Positions 1-8,958 of a DNA stretch of 34,474 nt are shown here, piece by piece. A program made the translations under genes and the position numbers. Source of the stretch: CAYLRF01 sp964385995 (GTDB taxonomy: Bacteria; Bacillota; Clostridia; Lachnospirales; Lachnospiraceae). The notes beneath the pieces were generated by a model. That model was not told the DNA's origin and did not search any database. It saw only the letters and a list, made by a program, of their open reading frames with translations. The stretch's first letter is position 1. The number at the start of each line of letters is the position of its first letter. Location: NCBI GenBank assembly GCA_964385995.1, contig CAYLRF010000011.1:1-34474 (forward strand), given 5' to 3'.

Positions 1-2
1 TG

Positions 3-293
3 CTCGGAATATTAAGCGCGAACGGGAAAATGGATTTGGTGTCAAACCGCGAGGCCGGTGACGGATACGCCGACATCCTCGTAAAATCCGAGGACGGCAA
101 GACCGGCATAGTGATCGAGATGAAATACGCGGCGGACGGGGATCTTGACAAGGCGTGTGAGTCCGCTTTGGAGCAGATCGAGAGGATACATTATGCCGAC
201 GCCTTCAAGTATACGAGAGTGAAAACGATACGCAAGTACGGCTTCGCGTGCTACAGAAAATTCTGTCAGGTGGTGTCACCCGACGCGTGTTGA
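3..293 (+). CDS. C-terminal part of a PD-(D/E)XK nuclease-domain protein (AAA-ATPase-like/DUF1703 type), cut by window edge
   Basis: The frame is open from the window edge to a TGA at 291-293, so this is the last 96 residues of a longer protein. An internal ATG at 30 is not the start, because upstream codons continue the conserved stretch LGILSANGK...SNREAGDGYADI. SNREAG-DGYADI followed by VIEMKY gives the D-x(n)-E-x-K catalytic pattern of the PD-(D/E)XK nuclease superfamily, in the form found at the C-terminus of AAA-ATPase/DUF1703 proteins that are abundant in gut anaerobes. Their function is unsettled, with defence or mobile-element roles suggested. The expected N-terminal ATPase domain lies outside the window. 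The last 18 bp overlap the 3' end of the convergent helicase gene, and there is no room for a terminator between them. Confidence 0.75.
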   Translation, partial: LGILSANGKMDLVSNREAGDGYADILVKSEDGKTGIVIEMKYAADGDLDKACESALEQIERIHYADAFKYTRVKTIRKYGFACYRKFCQVVSPDAC

Positions 294-3200
294 TTTGTTT
301 TTCGTAAGCGTGATATCGGCAAGGAGGATCGGGATTTCCCTTTCCTCCTTTTCTTTTTTCCACGCTACGATGAAACCGACGGCCGCCTTGGTCGGCAGAT
401 AACCGGCGCTTTTAAATTTATCAAGCTTCTCCGCGAAGCTTTTGGAAAATTTCGCGACCCGATAAGTCCTGCCGTTCGCGCGAGCCGTCAGATAATTTTC
501 TTCCGCATACAAAGGATCGCCGCTTCGAAGCCCGCAAATGATTTTTTCTTTGCCTATAAAGAAATCGAGGAAGACGTCCCTGTGCGTCGTTTGCAATATT
601 ATCTCGGACGGCTCCCCGTAATTTTTCTCATCTCTCGCATGTACTATGCCGTCCGACCGGTAAGCGTCGAAAATCCCGGTGTTTGTGTGAATAACGAGAT
701 TGTTTTTAGCCCGCGTCATTCCGACATACAAGAGGCGCCGCTCCTCGTCCTTTTTATCGCGGGAGATTCCGGTTGCGATTTGGCCGTCCTTAATCATCAT
801 ATATACGGTATCGAATTCCTTCCCCTTAGCCTTATGAATAGTGGAGACGCTTATGACTTTCCCGTCGTCATCGTAGAAATCCTCATATCCCGATTCGTAT
901 ATGAATTCCTGAAGGTCGGTACGGTATTTGGCTTTATGAGTATCCTCAAAGGCTTTTATCATGCGGCGGATCTGTCCCAGACATTCGCTGCCCGCGTATT
1001 TGCGGTTAAGTTCTTTTTTGGCAAAATCCCAAAGTTCATCCGGGATCTTCGGGGTTTCAAGATTTTTATCGATCTCTTTTAAAAACGCCCTGACCTCGAG
1101 AATATTGCAAAGCTTAAAACTTTCCGGTGACCGGATGAAACGGGCCCGCTTCCCGAATTTAAGAAGAATGGCGAGAACGCAAAGGGCCTCCTCGTTCGTC
1201 CTTGTGAGCACGCATGTGCTGCCGCGATCCGGTGCGGCAACAAGGTCATATGCCACGGCTTCCTCCATATCCCGGCAGGTATGGCGGGTTATCCTGACCG
1301 TGCCGGGAGCAGCCGAGACCGCTTCTATGGGTGCGGACTTCATCCTGCCGCCAAGCGGCTTTATAAAGGCATTGGCGAGCGCGACTATACTTTTGCGGCT
1401 CCTGAAATTTTCCGTCATTTCGTATTTTTTCGCTCCGTACCGGCCTGCGAGCGCGGCAAAATATTTCGAGTCGGAACCGCGAAAGGCGTATATATTCTGG
1501 TCGTCGTCCCCTACGGCGATCACACGCATATCCTCGTTATGCAGCATGAGCGCTCTTACGAGGGCAAACTCGTTTTCGTCCATGTCCTGAGCCTCGTCTA
1601 TGACAAGGACGCTTTTTGTTATTTTGCCGCTTTCGACTTCTCCCTGCTCTATCATCTTCGTCGCGTTTGCTACGACGTCGGAGGATGCCTCCAGAGAGCC
1701 GATCTTTCCCAGCAGATCGAAGCTGTACGAGTGAAACGTCTTGATTTCGACGAATTCTGCGGCGCCTCCGACCAGTTCTTTAAGACGCGTCTTAAATTCG
1801 GTCGCGGCGGCCCTCGAAAATGTCAGCATAAGGAGTTTTTCGCTCTTCACGTCTTCCATAAGGAGGAGGGAGGCGAGTTTATGCGCCAAAATCATCGTTT
1901 TCCCGCTCCCGGGTCCCGCCGCGACTACGATGTATTTCGAATCGGAGTCATGAATGATCTCGGACTGCTTATCGGAAAGCTTGTCGAAAAGGCGGTCGTA
2001 CTTTTGCGGAGTGATATTGCGCCCAATCTCGTCGGCTCGTTCGCCTTTAAAATATTTCGCGATGAATTTTTTGTAATCCATGTTGAAATAATCCTGCACG
2101 AACAGCAGGGCGGCGTTGTAATCTTTCACCATTAAGTTCGCGTATTCGCCCACGATGTGGATTTGCTGAATTTTCTGTTTGTAGTATTCGTCCAGCCGGC
2201 GGTAGTCGTCGGTTTTGTATTGGATGCGGTTATCCGTCACGACGCGGCGTATTTCCATGCCGTTATATAAAACCAGAAATCCGCCCTCAAGCTTTAGTAT
2301 GTCTGTCTTGGAAAGATAGAGAAGCGCGTCCTCCATATCGCGAAGCGTCACCGGTGTGTCGAAGATGTCAAGTCTCGGCTCATCCCGATAAGCCTTCAAA
2401 AGACCCACGAGCGAGAATTGCACATCCTTTTTTCGCGCTTTTTCGTCATTGTCCGCGCCTTTTAACATTTCCGATGACTTTTCGTACAGACGCTCGATGA
2501 CGAACCTGCATATATCCGTTCGCCGCCTGAGCATACCCGTCAGACGTTTTTTGTCAAGCGACGATGCGATACTTACCTCGCATCTTTCGCGATCCTCGTT
2601 TTTGGTAATATAATTTTTTATTGAAAGGTAATAAAGAATAATCCTGATGTTTTTGACAGAGGAGCCCGTGATCCCCTCCCCTTGCGCCTCTTCGTTAAGC
2701 TGCCTGAAATTGAAGGAGAATTCCCCGTCGTCTATCCGGGAAAGAATGTAACTTTCCAATTTCGCGAAGCGCTCCAAAGTCGCCTTCGCTTTTGACGAAC
2801 TTCCCGATTCGGGTAAAGACGCGGACATATCATCCCAGTCGTCCAGCAGCCCGTCCTGCTTCATGAGATTGACCGACTCTATGACGTCCCTCTTCTCAAG
2901 CCCCAGAATATCGGCGAGGTAATCGACTCTGGATTCCGCGTCGGCATTGCCCGCGGTCGCTATGCTTCGGCTCGATATGAGCGATTTGACGATCCTAAGG
3001 GCCGTCTCTTTTTGGCTGTCCGTGAATGTATCCGACGCCCTGATGCGCCTCGCTGCTTCCTCCATGTCTTTCGCACGAATTCCGGTCGCGTACACATGCG
3101 GCACGTTATTTCCGCGCTTTACGTATCCGGCGCTTTCAAGCGCCGCTATCGCCGCCGTGATTCTTGTCTGAATTTCGGAAGTGACAAATTCGTCCCATCC

Positions 3201-5132
3201 CGCCGCCCTCGCTATCTCAAGAGCCGAGCAGCATACACGGGGAGTGCGTTTTGTCATGTTTTTAACGGCTCTCCAGACCTGCTGGATCTCGCCGATGCTC
3301 AGTTTCGTCTGATTTAAGAAGATGAAGTGTTTGTCAAGGTCGTCGTTGTTAAAGAGAACGTAGCAGTCCGCCTGCATGTCGGGATTTCTCCCGGCCCGGC
3401 CCGCCTCCTGCACGTAGTTTTCCAGAGAATCCGAAATATCGTAATGCACGACAAGTCCCACGTCTCTTTTATCGACGCCCATGCCGAAAGCCGTCGTCGC
3501 GACTATGACCGGCACCTTATTTTTCATGAAAGCTTCCTGATTCGCTATCCTCTCGGCGGGCTCCATTTTCCCGTTATACGCGACGGCCGGTATGCCGTCG
3601 CCCGTCAGCTTTTGCGCGAGCTTACGCGTGCGCTTAACCCGCGAGGCGTAGACGATGGTCGGACAGTCCTTCTGCGCGATAAGGGAGCGGAGGGTATTGT
3701 ATTTATCATCGTCAGTCTCTTTAAAAAGCACTGCGTAGCGCAGATTCTCCCTCGTCGCGTTCGTCGCGAATATTTCAAGATCAATATCAAGCTTCTTTTT
3801 AAAATAATCGCATATGTCCGTAATGACTTTCTGCTTCGCCGTCGCGGTAAAACAGGAGACGGGTATACCCTCTTTCATGTGCTTTTCTTTTCGCAAACGG
3901 TCTATGAAGTCCGCGATATACAGATAATCGACCCTGAAATCCTGCCCCCACGCGGAAAAGCAGTGCGCCTCGTCTATCACGAACCTGACCACGTTTCTCG
4001 ACATGAGGAGTTTCTCCACCGTTTTCGAGCGGAGCTGTTCGGGTGAAATATAAAGAAGCGAGGCCCTGCCTCCCAAGACACGCTCGATCGCCTCGGCCCG
4101 TTCGATTGGATTTAACGTACCGTTCACGGTCACCGCGTCTTCGATGCCGAAATCCGCGAGATTATCCACCTGATCCTTCATGAGAGACTGAAGAGGAGAG
4201 ATAACCACCGTGAGCCCTCGCGACGATCTGCCGGCCATGACGGCGGGAAGCTGGAACGCGAGCGATTTGCCGCCGCCGGTCGGAAATACGGCGAGCAAAG
4301 ATTTCCCTTTCACGGCGGCTTCGGCGGCCGCTTTCTGAAGAGGCTCGCCGTTGTAAGTGCGAAATCCGGTGAATCCGAAAATCTTTCTTAATCCCCTGTC
4401 GATATTAAGAGCCTCACGGCAATAATCGCACCCGGCGGCGCATGGAGTATTGCAAAGAATTTTTATGATGTTTTCGATTTCGGGGAAATTGTGAACCAGC
4501 CACGGCGGGGTGACAGAATAAAGATCGCCGCAACCTATAAGAGCGAGCGCGTACGCCAGTTCCCTCGGCGAGTGTTCGATAAACGGCCCTATATCCGCGT
4601 TCGCGCATATCATGCCGCGGTACTCCTGACGGATCATCTTCTCGATATTATAATTAAAAAAGGGCTTCGTGCCGATATAATCGAAAAATCCCGAAAATTC
4701 GTCCGTATCGACCAGCAGCCCGCGGTATATCTTCTTTCTGTCGGATGAAAGCGCGAGATACGCGTTCACTTCGTCATAGAAAAGATCCCTCGCTTTTTCG
4801 CTGTCATTTACGGGATTGTTTAACGTATCGACCTGAAGCTTGTCGTCTTTAAGGAGTCTGTGATAGGGGCGCCTCGGGAAAAGAAGAGGGGAGAGATACA
4901 GCGTGTCGATCGCTTTTTGCCGCGGCTTGATACCGCTTTCGCTCTCAAGATATTTGAGATCGTGACGTATTATGTTGTGACCGCAGACAAATTCGCATCC
5001 GGCCGCGAAGGGGAAAAATTCCCGTACCGATTTCGTGTGAAGAACCGCGCCGTCGTCTCTCACCGCGCCGATGTCATGTATCTTTTTGTCACCGATCCCG
5101 ACTTCGGTGTCGAAAAACACAATCCGCTTCAA
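276..5132 (-). CDS. Three-domain fusion: DEDD 3'-5' exonuclease - RecQ helicase - UvrD/Rep helicase
   Basis: This is a 1618-residue cytoplasmic DNA-processing enzyme. Residues 1-125 resemble a DnaQ-like exonuclease: FDTE (Asp8, Glu10), then HNIIRHD, then NDSEKARDLF. A cysteine group at 227-238 (C-x3-C-x3-C-x2-C) may bind zinc. The RecQ-type SF2 core follows: Walker A FPTGGGKS near 283-290, VIDEAHC, and ATTAFGMGVDK with QEAGRAGR. The C-terminal third is an SF1A helicase: AAGPGSGKT (about residue 1070), VIDEAQD, GDDDQNIYAFRGS, STIHKAKGKEFD and LLYVGMTRAK. The start is TTG, about 9 nt after GGGAG; no better ATG lies upstream, and a good promoter sits just ahead. Such fusions are known among Firmicutes and Bacteroidota RecQ-annotated proteins, probably in recombination repair. 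The exact role, and whether the exonuclease is active, is not visible here. Confidence 0.9.
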   Translation of the reverse strand: MKRIVFFDTEVGIGDKKIHDIGAVRDDGAVLHTKSVREFFPFAAGCEFVCGHNIIRHDLKYLESESGIKPRQKAIDTLYLSPLLFPRRPYHRLLKDDKLQVDTLNNPVNDSEKARDLFYDEVNAYLALSSDRKKIYRGLLVDTDEFSGFFDYIGTKPFFNYNIEKMIRQEYRGMICANADIGPFIEHSPRELAYALALIGCGDLYSVTPPWLVHNFPEIENIIKILCNTPCAAGCDYCREALNIDRGLRKIFGFTGFRTYNGEPLQKAAAEAAVKGKSLLAVFPTGGGKSLAFQLPAVMAGRSSRGLTVVISPLQSLMKDQVDNLADFGIEDAVTVNGTLNPIERAEAIERVLGGRASLLYISPEQLRSKTVEKLLMSRNVVRFVIDEAHCFSAWGQDFRVDYLYIADFIDRLRKEKHMKEGIPVSCFTATAKQKVITDICDYFKKKLDIDLEIFATNATRENLRYAVLFKETDDDKYNTLRSLIAQKDCPTIVYASRVKRTRKLAQKLTGDGIPAVAYNGKMEPAERIANQEAFMKNKVPVIVATTAFGMGVDKRDVGLVVHYDISDSLENYVQEAGRAGRNPDMQADCYVLFNNDDLDKHFIFLNQTKLSIGEIQQVWRAVKNMTKRTPRVCCSALEIARAAGWDEFVTSEIQTRITAAIAALESAGYVKRGNNVPHVYATGIRAKDMEEAARRIRASDTFTDSQKETALRIVKSLISSRSIATAGNADAESRVDYLADILGLEKRDVIESVNLMKQDGLLDDWDDMSASLPESGSSSKAKATLERFAKLESYILSRIDDGEFSFNFRQLNEEAQGEGITGSSVKNIRIILYYLSIKNYITKNEDRERCEVSIASSLDKKRLTGMLRRRTDICRFVIERLYEKSSEMLKGADNDEKARKKDVQFSLVGLLKAYRDEPRLDIFDTPVTLRDMEDALLYLSKTDILKLEGGFLVLYNGMEIRRVVTDNRIQYKTDDYRRLDEYYKQKIQQIHIVGEYANLMVKDYNAALLFVQDYFNMDYKKFIAKYFKGERADEIGRNITPQKYDRLFDKLSDKQSEIIHDSDSKYIVVAAGPGSGKTMILAHKLASLLLMEDVKSEKLLMLTFSRAAATEFKTRLKELVGGAAEFVEIKTFHSYSFDLLGKIGSLEASSDVVANATKMIEQGEVESGKITKSVLVIDEAQDMDENEFALVRALMLHNEDMRVIAVGDDDQNIYAFRGSDSKYFAALAGRYGAKKYEMTENFRSRKSIVALANAFIKPLGGRMKSAPIEAVSAAPGTVRITRHTCRDMEEAVAYDLVAAPDRGSTCVLTRTNEEALCVLAILLKFGKRARFIRSPESFKLCNILEVRAFLKEIDKNLETPKIPDELWDFAKKELNRKYAGSECLGQIRRMIKAFEDTHKAKYRTDLQEFIYESGYEDFYDDDGKVISVSTIHKAKGKEFDTVYMMIKDGQIATGISRDKKDEERRLLYVGMTRAKNNLVIHTNTGIFDAYRSDGIVHARDEKNYGEPSEIILQTTHRDVFLDFFIGKEKIICGLRSGDPLYAEENYLTARANGRTYRVAKFSKSFAEKLDKFKSAGYLPTKAAVGFIVAWKKEKEEREIPILLADITLTKNKSTRVG

Positions 5133-5174
5133 TATCTTAAGCTCCCGTCACTTTTCCCCCCTGACCCGAAAAAT

Positions 5175-5203
5175 ATTATCGCAATCTTCGTCTAAACTGT
5201 CAA
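5175..5203 (-). promoter_or_regulatory. Sigma-A promoter of the exonuclease-RecQ-UvrD gene
   Basis: On the minus strand TTGACA (5198-5203) and GATAAT (5175-5180) are separated by exactly 17 bp. Transcription would begin near 5168, giving a leader of about 35 nt before the TTG start at 5132. This supports the TTG start and an independent transcript for the helicase. Confidence 0.75.
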
Positions 5204-5317
5204 GCCGCCCGCCATTCATGTCACGGCGCCGCCTCGTCACAATTCCCAGCCCTACACGCCCCATTCGCAAAGCCCGCTGCCACACTGCCTGCACCCGCTT
5301 TGCGGCGTGCGTTTTAC

Positions 5318-6916
5318 TCACGTGAGTGGGGCTTGTGCTTCTTCGGTCGGATTTGAACAGTTACGCCACTTCTCAAAATTCTCCCTGCACACGCATCCCG
5401 AGGGTGTGTCGCAAAATCCGCCGGTTGATGTGCATTTTAGGGAATCCGGCAGGTGACGCCCCAGTCTGTCGACTGCGTCAACCGCCTCGTGAAAAGGTAT
5501 GACAGCGCTCCTTCCCGAAAGAGCCACGTCCGAAAATACAATCGACATGACCACCGCGGTGAGAAATCTGCTGACACACGGCTGATTGTAACCGCCGGGT
5601 ATCGGATCGCACGGCCAGCCCGCCGCGGCCTGCAGCGTCAGCGAAGCCGCGTCTTCCACCTGCCTCGGCGTTCCTTTCGACATCTGTGTGATACCCGCCG
5701 CCGCCATTGCCCCGCATATGCCGCATTCACCCGCGCATCCCGTCACCTCACCTGTCGGGTTTGTCCTCGTATAGGCTATCGCCCCGACGCCCGCGGCGAC
5801 GAATAAACCGTCCAAAACGGCCTTGTCACTGTATCCGTATACCTCTTTTACCGCACGCATGGCCGAATACAAAAAGCCCCCTCCGGTACCCATCGGCCCC
5901 GGAACCATAAGGATTCCTTTTACGGACGCCTGAACCCCGAACGCGTAGTGAATCGCTTTCGCGATTACCTCGCCCGAAATGGGAGTCCCTGCGGATTCAT
6001 AATCTCTCCACGCCGCGTAATGATATCCCGAGTACGGCGTCTTTAGAATATCGCCGTCATCCTCATACACCGCACGCGTCTGTTTTTCAAGAAGACTCAT
6101 AAGCGTCTCCATATATTTAATAATCTTCTCTTTCGGCCAACCCGAAGCGTTCTGCTCATACATGACGGCGACTTCAGGCAGGGAGAGATTCTTCTTCTCC
6201 GCGAGAGATATCCACTCGTCAAACGCGGTAAAAAGCTGTTTCTTCTTTCCCGCGACGGTCGGGACGGGAAGGACGGGCTCCAGCCGAAAGATAACTTTTT
6301 TCACCTGACAGGGGAGCGCATCAAGTCTTCTTTCAGAGCGCACTAAATACAGCTCCTCCTTGTCCGGCCCCGTGACATTTTCCACGCTTAATACGCCGCG
6401 GGCGTCTTTAAACGCTTCCATTACATCCGGATTTTCAGCCGAAACGCATGTAAGAAAAGAGTCCCCGATAAAGCGATATGGGACATCCATGATCCTGACC
6501 GTCTCTACCCTGCCGCCTCCCATAGAGTTTCCGACAAGCGTCACGACGCGGCCCTTTATATCGGTAAGCTTAAATCTCACCGCGTTCGGATGAGAACCTG
6601 CGGGAAAGTCTGTCTGTCTGAACCTGTAATCTATCCCTTCATCAGCCAGAATCCGCCTGATATCAAACATCCGCGCGTCGTCGGGAGTCATCCCGTACGC
6701 TCCCGAAAGCATCCCCAGATCCTCGTTCATCAGCCCGAAGGTTCCCGCGAAGGAGCCGTGTCTGTCAAACTCTATCAATATATGCTTAAGCGGAGCCGAA
6801 AGAAGCTTATTAGCCATACAGCCGAGCCTGCACGGCCCGGCTGTATGTGAGCTCGAACCCGGCTGCATGACAGGTCCGAATACGTCGTTAAAAAATTCGG
6901 GATAATATTCTTCCAT
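5318..6916 (-). CDS. Single-chain [4Fe-4S] L-serine dehydratase family protein (L-serine/L-cysteine ammonia-lyase)
   Basis: The 532-residue protein fuses the beta-type and alpha-type halves of iron-sulfur serine dehydratases. The beta half starts with PGSSSHTAGP (residues 19-28), the family signature. The alpha half carries GEVTGCAGECGICGAMAAAG and CTSTGGFCDTPSGC, with the cysteines expected to hold an oxygen-sensitive [4Fe-4S] cluster. Family reaction: L-serine to pyruvate plus ammonia; some relatives act on L-cysteine, releasing sulfide. It is the last gene of a minus-strand run with a cystine-like ABC importer and an AhpD-like protein, 9 bp after the latter, so cysteine breakdown is a fair alternative to serine. 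The ribosome site (AGTAGG) is weak, suggesting translational coupling. The substrate cannot be settled from sequence. Confidence 0.85.
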   Translation of the reverse strand: MEEYYPEFFNDVFGPVMQPGSSSHTAGPCRLGCMANKLLSAPLKHILIEFDRHGSFAGTFGLMNEDLGMLSGAYGMTPDDARMFDIRRILADEGIDYRFRQTDFPAGSHPNAVRFKLTDIKGRVVTLVGNSMGGGRVETVRIMDVPYRFIGDSFLTCVSAENPDVMEAFKDARGVLSVENVTGPDKEELYLVRSERRLDALPCQVKKVIFRLEPVLPVPTVAGKKKQLFTAFDEWISLAEKKNLSLPEVAVMYEQNASGWPKEKIIKYMETLMSLLEKQTRAVYEDDGDILKTPYSGYHYAAWRDYESAGTPISGEVIAKAIHYAFGVQASVKGILMVPGPMGTGGGFLYSAMRAVKEVYGYSDKAVLDGLFVAAGVGAIAYTRTNPTGEVTGCAGECGICGAMAAAGITQMSKGTPRQVEDAASLTLQAAAGWPCDPIPGGYNQPCVSRFLTAVVMSIVFSDVALSGRSAVIPFHEAVDAVDRLGRHLPDSLKCTSTGGFCDTPSGCVCRENFEKWRNCSNPTEEAQAPLT

Positions 6917-6925
6917 ATCGTAAGC

Positions 6926-7450
6926 CTACTGTTTGATATACGGGAGAAGATAATCGTCAGGTTCAACCTTAAGCACCTTGTTTATGAGGTTGGTTGCGAT
7001 CATTATCGTGGCGAAAGCCGTGATGGCGACAATCTGTTCCTCATTCCAGTGTTCTTTCATTTTTTCGAAAATCTCCGGCGGAACATTGTTCGCGTCCCTG
7101 ACTATGGCGCGGCCGTAATCGATAAGGATCTTCTCCTCCTCGGTGAAATCGAAATTCTCGAAATCGATATTTAAATCTTTCAGGATCTTCGCGAAAAACG
7201 TGCCGCACAGCAGACAGTCATTCTCCGTCGAGATCGCGTAGCAAAAGAAATTCACCGCGCGTTCGCCCAAAAACTTCTCTATCGTCTCCTCCAGCGGGAA
7301 CCACTCCATGAGCGCGTGAAAAGCGGGGAGCGAGTGAAGCAGAGTAAGCTTCATATTCGTGATCCTGCCGTGACTTTCAATCTGCTTATCGATCTCGGCC
7401 TTTACCTCGTCGGACGCGGTCTCGTATTTAACCGGTGAAATGTAAGCCAT
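6926..7450 (-). CDS. AhpD-like / carboxymuconolactone decarboxylase family protein
   Basis: This 174-residue all-helical protein has the CxxC motif CLLC at 79-82, in ENDCLLCGTFF, matching the AhpD-type redox pair, although the family's following histidine is not obvious. AhpD relatives are thiol-disulfide reductants or peroxidases; many clostridial members have no known partner. The start is ATG at 7450, preceded by AAGGAGG seven bases upstream; an in-frame ATG at 7468 has no such site. It lies between the ABC transporter ATPase (40 bp upstream) and the serine dehydratase (9 bp downstream). A thiol-redox role linked to cystine import or to protection of the iron-sulfur dehydratase is an inference from position. 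Confidence 0.75.
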   Translation of the reverse strand: MAYISPVKYETASDEVKAEIDKQIESHGRITNMKLTLLHSLPAFHALMEWFPLEETIEKFLGERAVNFFCYAISTENDCLLCGTFFAKILKDLNIDFENFDFTEEEKILIDYGRAIVRDANNVPPEIFEKMKEHWNEEQIVAITAFATIMIATNLINKVLKVEPDDYLLPYIKQ

Positions 7451-7490
7451 AATTTCCTCCTTCTCCATTCTGTTCTTTTAAGTTCGTAAG

Positions 7491-8243
7491 CTATATGGAA
7501 TAGCTGAATCTCTGCAGATATCTCTCGAGAAACTGCCCTGCCCTGTCGCTTTTCGGAGCGGTGAAGAAAACGTCGGGCGAATCGGTCTCGAGGATTTTCC
7601 CGTCCGCCATGAACGCTACTTTGTCCGCCACATCCCGCGCGAAATCCATCTCGTGCGTCACGATAAGCATGGTGACTTTCGCCTCGGATACCTGCTTTAT
7701 GACCCGCAAAACCTCCTGCACCAGCTCGGGATCAAGCGCCGAGGTCGGCTCGTCAAAGAGTATGATCTTCGGATCCAGAGCCAACGCCCGCGCTATGGCG
7801 ACACGCTGCTTTTGCCCTCCCGATAAGGTGCGCGGGTAATTGTTTTTCTTATCGGATAAGCCCACCTTTTCAAGATACGACTTCGCGATTTCATCCGCCC
7901 TCGCGGGAGATTTCTTCTGTACGACCTTCAGGGCCTCCGTGACATTTTCAAGCACGGTCTTATTCTCGAACAGTCCGAAGCCCTGAAAGACCATGGCGGT
8001 ACGGCGCCTGACTTCTTTTTTCACGCGGCTGTTTATCTCCCCGGCGTCAAATGAGAAATCCCCGATACGGATGCTTCCCCTGTCGGGTTTCTCAAGCAAA
8101 TTGACGCACCGAAGCAGAGTCGATTTTCCCGCGCCGCTCGAGCCTAAAAGCGCGACGGTCTGCCCTTCCTCGACGGTAAGGTCGATTCCCTTTAAGACCT
8201 CCGTGCCGTGAAAAGATTTATATATCCCTTTAAGCTCGATCAT
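7491..8243 (-). CDS. Polar amino acid (cystine-type) ABC transporter ATP-binding protein
   Basis: This is a 250-residue ATPase of the polar amino acid uptake family (GlnQ/TcyC/TcyN type). Visible motifs are Walker A GSSGAGKST (34-42), LSGGQKQRVAIARAL, Walker B ILFDEPTSALDPE and the switch histidine in IVTHEMDFARDVADK. The start is ATG at 8243 with GAGG six bases upstream; an ATG at 8261 lacks a ribosome site. The gene overlaps the permease by 14 bp, typical of translational coupling. With the permease and lipoprotein it forms a complete one-permease importer, the permease presumably acting as a homodimer. Confidence 0.92.
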   Translation of the reverse strand: MIELKGIYKSFHGTEVLKGIDLTVEEGQTVALLGSSGAGKSTLLRCVNLLEKPDRGSIRIGDFSFDAGEINSRVKKEVRRRTAMVFQGFGLFENKTVLENVTEALKVVQKKSPARADEIAKSYLEKVGLSDKKNNYPRTLSGGQKQRVAIARALALDPKIILFDEPTSALDPELVQEVLRVIKQVSEAKVTMLIVTHEMDFARDVADKVAFMADGKILETDSPDVFFTAPKSDRAGQFLERYLQRFSYSI

Positions 8244-8955
8244 CCTTCGCCTCTTTCTCATCGCGGTCCGCCCGCTTTTCCATTACCGCGACGATCCGCT
8301 CGAAAATAATGCAGATCACCCAGTAAATCAACGCCGCGTCAATGTACGCCTCAAAAAATCTCGACGCGCGGCCGGCGACGATTTTCGCCTGTCCCATGAT
8401 CTCCGGAACCGCGGCCGTGAACGCGAGTGACGTGTCTTTAAGAAGACCTATAAAAAAATTCGCGAAGACGGGAAGTCCGACCTTTACGGCCTGCGGCAGA
8501 ATAATCCTTCTCATGGCCTGAAACGTGGTCATACCCACGGAATACGCCGCCTCAAGCTGTACCTTGCCGATTGCCAGGATGGAAGCTCTTATGGATTCCG
8601 TAAGGTACGCGCCCGCGCTCATCGAAAAGGCCACCAGCATAAATACGACCGCCGGAACCCATGAGATATCAAACGTCGTACCGAATTTCTGATTGATGAT
8701 CCGTATAAAGATCGGCACCGCGTAGTAGACCAGCATGATCTGGACGATCAGCGGCGTGCCGCGTATAAACGACACATAAACGCCGGTTATCTGCTTTAAC
8801 ACGGGGACATTGTAAATCTTGCACATGGCCCCGATAAAGCCTATGACGGTGCCGACCAGAAAAGCCACAACCGCGATCAGAAGCGTATACGGGATACCTT
8901 TTAATATTTGCGGTATGCACCGGATCATGAACTCAAAATCAAATATTTTCCCCAT
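8230..8955 (-). CDS. Polar amino acid (cystine-type) ABC transporter permease
   Basis: A 241-residue membrane protein of the HisM/TcyL/TcyM class. An N-terminal hydrophobic segment (ILKGIPYTLLIAVVAFLVG) is followed by the family stretch SFIRGTPLIVQIMLVYY. The EAA-type coupling loop is EAAYSVGMTTFQAMRRIILPQA, which contacts the ATPase. About five transmembrane helices are visible, and the C-terminus is a charged cytoplasmic tail. The start codon lies three bases past the stop of the binding protein and has no strong ribosome site, so coupled translation is likely. Confidence 0.92.
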   Translation of the reverse strand: MGKIFDFEFMIRCIPQILKGIPYTLLIAVVAFLVGTVIGFIGAMCKIYNVPVLKQITGVYVSFIRGTPLIVQIMLVYYAVPIFIRIINQKFGTTFDISWVPAVVFMLVAFSMSAGAYLTESIRASILAIGKVQLEAAYSVGMTTFQAMRRIILPQAVKVGLPVFANFFIGLLKDTSLAFTAAVPEIMGQAKIVAGRASRFFEAYIDAALIYWVICIIFERIVAVMEKRADRDEKEAKDDRA

Positions 8956-8958
8956 GAG

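Noticed and set aside
1281..2135. 284-codon plus-strand open frame opposite the UvrD part of the fusion helicase
   Set aside because: It is a shadow of the helicase reading frame, with no start signal or domain.
5316..5327. 12-bp palindrome ACTCACGTGAGT over the serine dehydratase stop codon
   Set aside because: No T run follows in the direction of transcription and it is too short to call a terminator; it may be chance.
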